A DNA stretch of 7,122 nucleotides from the NCBI GenBank assembly GCA_041601535.1, contig JBFIHZ010000210.1, forward strand, positions 1-7,122. The letters are read 5' to 3'. Below the pieces are notes generated by a model. The model was not told where the DNA came from. It made no database searches and saw nothing but the letters and a program-made list of their open reading frames with translations. Both the position numbers and the translations under genes were made by a program. Source of the stretch: JBFIHZ01 sp041601535 (GTDB lineage: Bacteria > Pseudomonadota > Gammaproteobacteria > Xanthomonadales > SZUA-36). Below, one piece after another: positions 1-5,644 of this stretch (positions within the stretch are counted from its first letter, which is position 1; the number at the start of each line of letters is the position of its first letter).

Positions 1-558
1 ACCGCCCTGTTCGCCTCGGGCGACAGCAGCATGGCCCAATGGGGACAATGCGAACCCACGCCCAACCAGACCCCCACCGCAAACTTTACCTTTACCTGCG
101 ATAATCTGCAGTGCAGTTTTGACGGCAGCATCAGTGCAGACAGTGACGGCAGTATTGCCAGCCACAGCTGGGATTATGGCGACGGCACAGGCTCCAATGG
201 CGCATTGGTGCAGCATGATTATAGCGCCGCCGGTGACTGGCTGGTGACCCTTACGGTGGCTGATAATGATGGTGCAATGGACGAGGCCAGCCAATGGGTC
301 AGCGCCTCCGAACCACCAGTGACATCGATCAGCCTGACCGCCTCTACCAACAAGAAGCGAAATCGCATCAATCTGAAATGGACTGGTGCCGCGGGCAACA
401 AGGTGGACATCTGGCGCGATGGCACAAAGATCACAACCACGCGCAATGATGGCGCCTGGAGTGACCGAAATGTAGTCAAGGGCGCGGACTACCAGTATCG
501 AGTTTGCGAACAGCGATCTGCCGCGACGTGCTCCGCGCTGGTTGCGATCATGCTTTAG
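1..558 (+). CDS. C-terminal part of a secreted PKD-domain protein (5' end outside window)
   Basis: The frame is open from base 1, so this is the last 185 residues of a larger protein; the ATG at 31 is probably internal. Visible residues 25-104 form a PKD domain: a PTANF-type first strand, the hallmark WDYGDG at 57-62, and a closing VTLTV strand at 82-86. A Cys pair at 33 and 38 is typical of PKD domains in extracellular enzymes. Residues 105-185 look like a fibronectin-III-type beta sandwich (INLKW at 123-127, VDIWRDG at 135-141, YQYRVCE at 164-170), with a second Cys pair at 169 and 177. Such tails normally follow a catalytic domain in secreted peptidases, polysaccharide-degrading enzymes or similar, and may aid substrate or surface binding. 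The catalytic domain is not visible, so the activity is unknown. The paired cysteines suggest export to an oxidising compartment. The gene ends in TAG at 556-558 and is convergent with the dehydrogenase operon, so it is probably functionally unrelated. Confidence 0.85.
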   Translation, partial: TALFASGDSSMAQWGQCEPTPNQTPTANFTFTCDNLQCSFDGSISADSDGSIASHSWDYGDGTGSNGALVQHDYSAAGDWLVTLTVADNDGAMDEASQWVSASEPPVTSISLTASTNKKRNRINLKWTGAAGNKVDIWRDGTKITTTRNDGAWSDRNVVKGADYQYRVCEQRSAATCSALVAIML

Positions 559-596
559 CCGCGGGAACGCACCGGTGAAATGCAAATCCCTGCGGC
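558..596. terminator. Weak GC-rich hairpin just after the PKD gene stop, possible terminator
   Basis: The arm GCCGCGGG at 558-565 can pair with CCCTGCGGC at 588-596, leaving one bulged T. The loop of about 22 nt contains the palindrome CACCGGTG at 570-577. The position, immediately at the stop of the plus-strand gene, suits a transcription end. No U-tract follows on either strand, so it is not a standard rho-independent terminator, and the pairing could be chance. Confidence 0.2.
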
Positions 597-808
597 AGAA
601 TAATGCGGCGAAGCTCACCGCGCGTGAATGGATCAAACCCGCAAGGCAAACCGATTTTCCACGTTGCCGATGGCATGGTGCGCACCGCCTGCATGCGCTC
701 AAACGACCCCGACACCAGGGCCAGCCCGCTGCAGTTGCAGCCACGCGAAACCAGCCGTTCGTCCCACAGCGCTTTGGCTGCGGTTACCTGCACATCCACA
801 ACCGGAAG
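559..808. other. Intergenic spacer between convergent genes
   Basis: This 250-nt stretch separates the stop of the PKD protein gene from the stop of the minus-strand operon. It contains a minus-strand open frame of 83 codons (799 to 548) that starts 9 nt after the SDR stop and runs 11 nt into the PKD gene end. It has no clear Shine-Dalgarno sequence, no recognisable domain and an atypical Cys/Arg-rich composition, so I do not call it a gene. Two small inverted repeats are present (558-596 and 728-741), neither with a T-run. Transcription of both flanking genes should end here, but no textbook intrinsic terminator is visible. Confidence 0.5.
728..741. repeat. Short perfect inverted repeat in the intergenic spacer
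   Basis: GCTGC at 728-732 and GCAGC at 737-741 flank the four bases AGTT, giving a 5-bp GC-rich stem. It lies about 70 nt downstream of the SDR stop on the minus strand. No T-run follows in either direction, so a role in ending the operon transcript is only a guess. Confidence 0.25.
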
Positions 809-1558
809 TCAGCCCATATACATTCCGCCGTTGACATCCAGCACCACGCCGGTGATGTAGCTGGCGAACGGGGATGAAAGAAACGTCACCACGTTGGCAA
901 CATCGTTGGCTTCACCCAGGCGTGCCAGTAACACCTGCGAAATGTATTCTTCCTGCCGACCGTTCACCTGCTCTTTTACCGGCCCGGTCAAAATAATGCC
1001 AGGTGCGATCGCGTTGGCGGTCACCCCGTAGGGGCCACCTTCTTTGGCCAGTGAACGTGTCAAACCGATGATACCCGCCTTGGACGCGGTGTAATGCATG
1101 CCAACATCAATGCCACCAACCCGTGCGGCCATGGAGGAGAACGTGAGAATCCGACCATCTCCTCGCGACTTGAGAGTATCCATGAATGCCCGGCAAACCA
1201 GAAAGGTGCCACGCAGATTGATATTCATCACGGTGTCCCACTCCGCCACGGAAACTGCCGTGATGCCTTGCCGGTAGAAGATCAAACCCGCACAGTTGAC
1301 CAGGATATCCGGGGCGGCGTCGTTGGCGATCACCTGTTCCCGCAACGCATCGATCTGCTCAGGATCAATCAGATCACAGCCGATGGCCATGCCGTGACCA
1401 ATGGCATCGACCGTCTCCTGCGCACCGCGGGCATCAACATCAACCGCGATGACGCGAGCCCCTGCCCGTGCCAACTGCATGGCACACGCCTGGCCCACGC
1501 CACGAGCCGCTCCCGTAACGATGGCCGTTTTTCCCTCAAGGTCGATTCTCATCGGCAT
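809..1558 (-). CDS. Classical short-chain dehydrogenase/reductase (SDR), probably NAD-dependent
   Basis: At 249 residues this is the usual length of a single-domain classical SDR. The Rossmann nucleotide motif TGAARGVG is at 15-22. Asp40 at the end of the second strand (VIAVDVD) favours NAD(H) over NADP(H). NCAG at 88-91 replaces the usual NNAG. The catalytic tetrad is intact: Asn114 (NINL), Ser142, Tyr156 and Lys160 (YTASK). IAPG at 184-187 is the conserved post-catalytic turn, and the GGMYMG end is typical of FabG/butanediol-dehydrogenase-like members. It should interconvert a secondary alcohol and a ketone in the cytoplasm; the substrate cannot be read from sequence. It is the last gene of the operon, 6 nt after the E2 stop. 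GGAG at 1571-1568, inside the last E2 codons, lies 9 nt before the first ATG and supports that start over the ATG two codons later. FabG (fatty-acid synthesis) is an alternative family label, but context favours a catabolic hydroxy-compound dehydrogenase. Confidence 0.93.
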   Translation of the reverse strand: MPMRIDLEGKTAIVTGAARGVGQACAMQLARAGARVIAVDVDARGAQETVDAIGHGMAIGCDLIDPEQIDALREQVIANDAAPDILVNCAGLIFYRQGITAVSVAEWDTVMNINLRGTFLVCRAFMDTLKSRGDGRILTFSSMAARVGGIDVGMHYTASKAGIIGLTRSLAKEGGPYGVTANAIAPGIILTGPVKEQVNGRQEEYISQVLLARLGEANDVANVVTFLSSPFASYITGVVLDVNGGMYMG

Positions 1559-1564
1559 AGTGGT

Positions 1565-2821
1565 TTACTCCAGAAGCTGCTTCGGTGAAGCAATGAATCG
1601 AATCAGGGCCTGCAAATATTTTGCTCCCGCGGCACCGTCCACAGCACGGTGGTCCACTGAAAGCGTCAGTGTCACCATCGTCGCCACGGTCGGTTCACCA
1701 TTGCGTGCAACCACACGCGGCTCAGCGGCACCCACGGCCAGAATGCAGGCTTGCGGCGGATTGATTATGGCGGCGAACTCGCGCACACCGAACATACCCA
1801 GGTTTGATACGGTGAAACTGCCGCCCTTATAGTCGTTCGGGCTTAACCTCCCATCACGGGCCCGGTCAGCCAATCGCCTGATATCCTGTGAAATCTCGCT
1901 GATCAGTTTGTCATCCACGCGCCGGATCACCGGCGTGGTCAGACCTCTGGGGGTGTCAACAGCCACTGCAATGTCAACCTGATTGAACCGCAGCAACGTG
2001 GTTCCAGACCAAGCCACATTAGCTTCTGGCGTTTCCCGTAAGGCCATTGCACTCGCTTTGACGAAGAAATCATTGACCGAAAGCTTCTGTCCCGACCCCG
2101 CGGATGCATTGTGCTGCTGCCGCAAGAGAAGGAGGGCATCGAGATTACAGTCAACGGTGAGGTAGAAATGTGGAATGTCCCGCTTGGCCGTTGTCAGCCG
2201 ATCAGCTATCACCTGACGGATCCGGTTCTCGGGTAACTCCTCGTACGTGCCGCTGGGTGGTAGCACCGCAGCAGTCCGGGGTGCGGACTCGGTTGGATCA
2301 ATTCCCTGCCTGGCCGCGGCGGCTTCAACGTCGCCCAGCACAATCCGTCCATTGGGTCCGCTGCCTTCAAGGGTTGCGAGAGCCACACCTAGCTGACGAG
2401 CAATGCGCTTGGCTACCGGGCTGGCGAGGGTTCGATCGCCCTGCTCGGCCGACGGGCTACCGGGCTGCCCGGTTCCAGAGGTTGTTGCGACGGGCGCGGG
2501 TTGTTGCGCTTCCTCCTCGACAGCAAGCGGTGTATCCATAGCAACAGATGCCGGCACGACGGTTGTTGCGTCAGGTTTTTCGGTGGTAAGTAATGTGGCG
2601 ATGGGCGTGTTGACTTCCACATCTTCGGTGCCCGCAGGAACCAGAATCTCCCCTATGGTTCCCGCCTCCTCGGCCTCCACTTCAACCAGGGCTTTTTCGG
2701 TAGACACCTCCAGCAACACATCACCAACTTGAACGGCATCTCCCGGACCGACTCTCCACTCCTCAATGGTCCCACTTTCAAAATCAGCGGCGATTTCCGC
2801 CAGTTTAATTTCTTTATGCAC
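1565..2821 (-). CDS. Dihydrolipoamide acyltransferase, E2 component of a 2-oxoacid/acetoin-type dehydrogenase complex
   Basis: This cytoplasmic E2 core protein moves the acyl group made by E1 from its lipoyl arm to CoA. With the GTG start it has 418 residues. Order of domains: one lipoyl domain at 1-80, with the lipoylated Lys43 in STEKA (canonical ETDKA); an Ala/Pro/Thr/Gln-rich flexible linker at 81-128; a peripheral-subunit-binding domain at 131-168 (ASPVAKRIARQLGV, then GPNGRIVLGDV), the usual dock for E1 or E3; a second linker; and the catalytic acyltransferase domain at about 195-418. The last ends with the CoA-acyltransferase motif DHRAVDG, giving His391 and Asp395, and contains SFTVSNLGMFG at 335-345. 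All hallmarks of an active E2 are present. Its E1 partner is two genes upstream and no E3 is encoded here. An upstream in-frame TTG at 2839 would add six residues but lacks a ribosome site. The acyl specificity is unknown; AcoC-like and branched-chain-like are both possible. Confidence 0.95.
   Translation of the reverse strand: MHKEIKLAEIAADFESGTIEEWRVGPGDAVQVGDVLLEVSTEKALVEVEAEEAGTIGEILVPAGTEDVEVNTPIATLLTTEKPDATTVVPASVAMDTPLAVEEEAQQPAPVATTSGTGQPGSPSAEQGDRTLASPVAKRIARQLGVALATLEGSGPNGRIVLGDVEAAAARQGIDPTESAPRTAAVLPPSGTYEELPENRIRQVIADRLTTAKRDIPHFYLTVDCNLDALLLLRQQHNASAGSGQKLSVNDFFVKASAMALRETPEANVAWSGTTLLRFNQVDIAVAVDTPRGLTTPVIRRVDDKLISEISQDIRRLADRARDGRLSPNDYKGGSFTVSNLGMFGVREFAAIINPPQACILAVGAAEPRVVARNGEPTVATMVTLTLSVDHRAVDGAAGAKYLQALIRFIASPKQLLE
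2480..2570 (-). repeat. Three copies of a 10-mer in the E2 linker coding region
   Basis: GGTTGTTGCG occurs exactly at 2480-2489, 2499-2508 and 2561-2570 on the plus strand. Read as coding (CGCAACAACC), two copies sit in the same frame and encode Ala-Thr-Thr (near residues 85-87 and 112-114). The third is shifted in frame and helps encode Ala-Gln-Gln-Pro. This fits a low-complexity flexible linker that grew by local duplication or slippage. It has no evident separate function. Confidence 0.55.
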
Positions 2822-2830
2822 GGTGTAATG

Positions 2831-2836
2831 TCCCTT
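2831..2836 (-). promoter_or_regulatory. Ribosome binding site that decides the E2 start (GTG at 2821)
   Basis: Read on the minus strand, AAGGGA lies 9 nt before GTG at 2821-2819. The longer reading frame would begin with TTG at 2839-2837, but no purine-rich ribosome site precedes that TTG. The GTG start also puts the lipoyl domain (HKEIKLAEI) right at the N-terminus, as is normal for E2 proteins. Confidence 0.7.
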
Positions 2837-2848
2837 CAAGGTTGGGTT

Positions 2849-3406
2849 TCAGTTCTCTGGAAATGCCGCATGCCATTGGCGGCGGGTTGTGTGATTCTCG
2901 TAGCCTTTACCGTCAGGAAAGCTGATCAGTTCCAGCTGCATCCCCCAGGGGGTCAGGAAATAGATCCAGGTCTGACCCGCTACCGGGCCCTCCGTGCGTA
3001 CCACTGGCTCTCCCAGCACGGTTAAACCCTGCTGCTTCAGGAATGCCAGAGCCTGAACAAAATCATCCACATAAAAGGCAAGGTGAAAGCCGCCAACATC
3101 ACTGTTGGCTGGTATTACCGAGGACTGGTCTGGAGAACTGTATTCAAAAATTTCAAAATTGGAACCGTGGCCACAGCGCAGCAGTCGGTTGCGAAAACTG
3201 GCACGCGGGTGAACATTGAGCTGGTCCCGCATCCAGGAGTCCGAGGCCTCCACAGGGCCGATGCCGTATAAGTCCTCACAACCCAGCACATCAACGAAAA
3301 ATCGCACGGCCTGGTCCAGATCCGGCACTGTAAAGCCAATGTGGTCGGTGCCGCGCAAACCGGGCAGGGTATCGGCGAATATCATTTTTGGATTCAGTCT
3401 GTCCAT
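2849..3406 (-). CDS. VOC (glyoxalase/extradiol-dioxygenase fold) family metalloprotein
   Basis: The 185-residue protein has the paired beta-alpha-beta-beta-beta modules of the vicinal-oxygen-chelate fold. Module one starts at GTDHIGFTVPDLDQAVRFF (19-37) and module two at GGFHLAFYVDDFVQALAFL (105-123). Four likely metal ligands sit at the standard places: His22, Glu85 (NFEIFEY), His108 and Glu159 (QLELISFP), so a divalent-metal site appears intact. Family members include lactoylglutathione lyase, methylmalonyl-CoA epimerase, extradiol dioxygenases and thiol-transfer resistance proteins; sequence alone does not choose among them. It lies between E1 and E2, and its ATG overlaps the E1 stop in TGATG. 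GGAGG at 3421-3417 is 10 nt before that ATG, which supports coupled translation and this start over the Met at codon 8. Its place inside a dehydrogenase-complex operon argues for acting on the pathway intermediate, for example as an isomerase/epimerase, lyase or dioxygenase. No signal peptide is seen, so it is probably cytoplasmic. Confidence 0.9.
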   Translation of the reverse strand: MDRLNPKMIFADTLPGLRGTDHIGFTVPDLDQAVRFFVDVLGCEDLYGIGPVEASDSWMRDQLNVHPRASFRNRLLRCGHGSNFEIFEYSSPDQSSVIPANSDVGGFHLAFYVDDFVQALAFLKQQGLTVLGEPVVRTEGPVAGQTWIYFLTPWGMQLELISFPDGKGYENHTTRRQWHAAFPEN

Positions 3407-5601
3407 CAGCCGACTGCCTCCAGCGACCGCCCCATATCCGAGATGGCCGCCGCGAAGCCAGCCCGTATTTCTTCCTCACCCACAAAGGCCGCTCTTTCCA
3501 GCACTTTGGATACACTGGGCGATGCTTCACCACCGTGAATGCGGCGAACGGGTTGATCCAGATAATCAAACAGACGCCGCTGTAACTCGTCTGTAACCAT
3601 AGCGCCATAAGATGTGGTAAGCGGGCCTTGCTCCAACACCACGACATTGTGCGTTTTTTTAACGCTGTCGCAGATGGTTGACCAGTCCAGCCCGGCGCGG
3701 TCGAGTGAGCGAAGATCAATCACCTCGGCATCAATCCCCATTTCGTTCGCCACGCTGACGGCCTTGTCCACCATGGACAGGTAGGTCAGTACGGTGAGTG
3801 CGGTGCCGCGCCGGACCACTTTCGCCTTGCCCAGCGGAATGAAGTAGTCAAAGTTGTCAACCGGCCCCGGCGCTTTGCGGTTATAGAGATCGACATGCTC
3901 CACCACCAGCACCGGATCCTCGCAACGTAATGCGCTGTTCATCAAACCCACATAGTCAAATGGGTTCGACGGTGCGACAATGCGCCAGCCAGGCCACATG
4001 GAAAAAAGGCCGGCCGGGTCCATCGAGTGCTGCGAACCGTAACCTGTACCGATCGCGATCTTGGTTCTGAGCACCAATGGCATATTGATGTCACCTCCGA
4101 ACATATGGCGGGCCTTGGCAATCTGGTTGAACAGCTGATCTGCCGCCACCAGCGCAAAATCGGGATACATGAGTTCAACTACCGGACGAAAGTGTCCATC
4201 CATCGCGACACCACCGCACAAGCCCACAAAGCCATGCTCGGCGATCGGTGTGGGAATGCAGCGGTCTGGCCAGCTTTCAGGCAGACCCCGGGTGGCGCCA
4301 TTGGTGCCGCCGCGCAGCTTGTGAATATCCTCGCCCATTACAAAAATACGTTCATCGCATTCCATGCGCCGTCGCATCACCGCCGATACGGATTGAATGA
4401 ACCGGACTTCCTCAACCGCACCTGAAAAGCTTTCCAGTTCCGTAAACCGGACGCCATCAAGCTCGGAAAGGTCGCTGCGCAGGCCCTGATCGCGAAACTC
4501 TGTGGCAGGCCACAGGGATGGCACGATGCGCCGCTTGCCTTCATGTTGTTCCATCAACCCTGACACGGCTTGGCTGACAGCCGACTCCGCCGCATGCCTG
4601 ATGGTGTTGTCGTCGCCCTTGCCAAGCCAGCCACGCGCGATCAGTTCACGGGCGAGGAACTTCAGCGGGTCACGCGCCCGGGCGGCTGCCTCTTCCTCTT
4701 TGCTGCGATAACCGAATGCACTGCCCGGCAGTCCGCCACCATGATGATAGTAGCGGTAAACATCGGCCTCGATGAGCACCGGTCCCCGGCCCGCTCTGAG
4801 CATATCGGTTGCCGCTTGCGTGGCCTGGTGCACTGCGACCGGATCCATGCCATCAACCCGGAACGAAGGTATGCCAAAGCCCGGCCCACGCGCAGACATG
4901 CGTGTTTCGCGTGCCTCCTCCGCCAACGTGGTTGAAACTGCGTACTGGTTGTTCTCAATGAAAAAGCAGATGGGCAGATCGTACAGCGCTGCCAGGTTTA
5001 GTGATTCCAGGAAATTGCCAATATGGCAGGCACCATCTCCGAGAAACGTAAACACCACATCGCCTTTACCCTGACGCTTTTTTGACCAGGCGGCGCCGTT
5101 GGCCAGAGGAACGCCACCCCCTACAATCGCATTGGTGCCAATAACGCCCGCCTCGTCCCAACGCAGGTGCATGGATCCGCCGCGGCCACGACAGAACCCC
5201 GGGCTAAGGCCCATGATTTCAGCCATGGCCCTGCGCAGCAAAGCGACTACTCCTTCCGGTGTATCCGCGGCACGCGGGTCATAACCTTGCGGGTCCACAT
5301 GGTTCAGTGATTTGGCCAGGAACAGGTGATGACCGCGGTGCGGACCGTTAATGAGGTCACTGGTCCGCAACAACGACATCGCCGCAACCACAGCACCTTC
5401 CTGCCCGACACTGACATGCATGGGTCCGTGACTCAGCCCTTCCTTGTCAATTTGGACCATCTCCTCTTCAAACGCGCGAATCAGGTGCATGTGGTTGAGC
5501 ATGGTGACAAGACGCTGCTCACCAATGGCTGCGAAGTCAGTGTCTTCTGCCATCACTTGCTGCCAGGTCGCAGCCGGCTCTATGGTGTTTTGTATACTCA
5601 T
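3406..5601 (-). CDS. TPP-dependent 2-oxoacid/acetoin-type dehydrogenase E1, alpha and beta subunits fused
   Basis: The 731-residue chain joins both E1 subunits, which are separate proteins in classical acetoin, pyruvate and branched-chain complexes. The alpha part (about 1-370) has GRGGSMH at 139-145 and the TPP/Mg motif GDG 188-190, 26 residues, then NN 217-218, exactly the canonical spacing. The beta part (about 395-725) has GED at 423-425, TPIAEHGFVG at 451-460 with the cofactor-activating Glu455, ELMYPDF at 476-482, NQIAKARHMFGG at 492-503 and QHS at 524-526, where the catalytic His belongs. The linker (about 340-395) is charged. E1 decarboxylates or cleaves a keto substrate on TPP and passes the acyl group to the lipoyl arm of E2. 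The beta half reads most like AcoB-type acetoin E1, but the alpha substrate loop near 282-300 departs from the usual YRxxGHS pattern, so the substrate is uncertain. GAGAG at 5615-5611 lies 9 nt before the ATG. The ALDH stop is 43 nt upstream. Confidence 0.95.
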   Translation of the reverse strand: MSIQNTIEPAATWQQVMAEDTDFAAIGEQRLVTMLNHMHLIRAFEEEMVQIDKEGLSHGPMHVSVGQEGAVVAAMSLLRTSDLINGPHRGHHLFLAKSLNHVDPQGYDPRAADTPEGVVALLRRAMAEIMGLSPGFCRGRGGSMHLRWDEAGVIGTNAIVGGGVPLANGAAWSKKRQGKGDVVFTFLGDGACHIGNFLESLNLAALYDLPICFFIENNQYAVSTTLAEEARETRMSARGPGFGIPSFRVDGMDPVAVHQATQAATDMLRAGRGPVLIEADVYRYYHHGGGLPGSAFGYRSKEEEAAARARDPLKFLARELIARGWLGKGDDNTIRHAAESAVSQAVSGLMEQHEGKRRIVPSLWPATEFRDQGLRSDLSELDGVRFTELESFSGAVEEVRFIQSVSAVMRRRMECDERIFVMGEDIHKLRGGTNGATRGLPESWPDRCIPTPIAEHGFVGLCGGVAMDGHFRPVVELMYPDFALVAADQLFNQIAKARHMFGGDINMPLVLRTKIAIGTGYGSQHSMDPAGLFSMWPGWRIVAPSNPFDYVGLMNSALRCEDPVLVVEHVDLYNRKAPGPVDNFDYFIPLGKAKVVRRGTALTVLTYLSMVDKAVSVANEMGIDAEVIDLRSLDRAGLDWSTICDSVKKTHNVVVLEQGPLTTSYGAMVTDELQRRLFDYLDQPVRRIHGGEASPSVSKVLERAAFVGEEEIRAGFAAAISDMGRSLEAVG
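3417..3421 (-). promoter_or_regulatory. Ribosome binding site of the VOC gene inside the E1 3' end
   Basis: GGAGG on the minus strand lies 10 nt before the VOC ATG (3406-3404) and within the last codons of E1. The E1 stop TGA (3408-3406) and the ATG share one base. Such an arrangement usually lets ribosomes ending E1 restart on the VOC gene, which would keep the two products in fixed proportion. Confidence 0.7.
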
Positions 5602-5644
5602 TTCAGTTTGCTCTCGCTCCCAATGCGTGTGCCGGCGGGCCCTA

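Noticed and set aside
1..558. Possibility that the PKD protein belongs to the dehydrogenase pathway
   Set aside because: It is on the opposite strand, convergent, and has features of a secreted protein, while the operon products look cytoplasmic.
603..860. Plus-strand open frame of 85 codons in the spacer running into the SDR 3' end
   Set aside because: No clear ribosome site, Ser/Thr/Pro-rich shadow-like composition, and overlap with the SDR coding end.
1094..1588. Plus-strand open frame of 164 codons antisense to the SDR
   Set aside because: It overlaps almost the whole intact SDR gene, has low-complexity His/Asn/Arg-rich sequence and no domain.
3291..3719. Minus-strand frame of 142 codons across the E1-VOC junction
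   Set aside because: It is an alternate frame of two real genes whose catalytic residues are intact; its translation shows no family features.
5602..5644. Possible internal promoter between ALDH and E1
   Set aside because: The 43-nt gap shows no convincing -35/-10 pair and is mostly taken up by the E1 ribosome site region.
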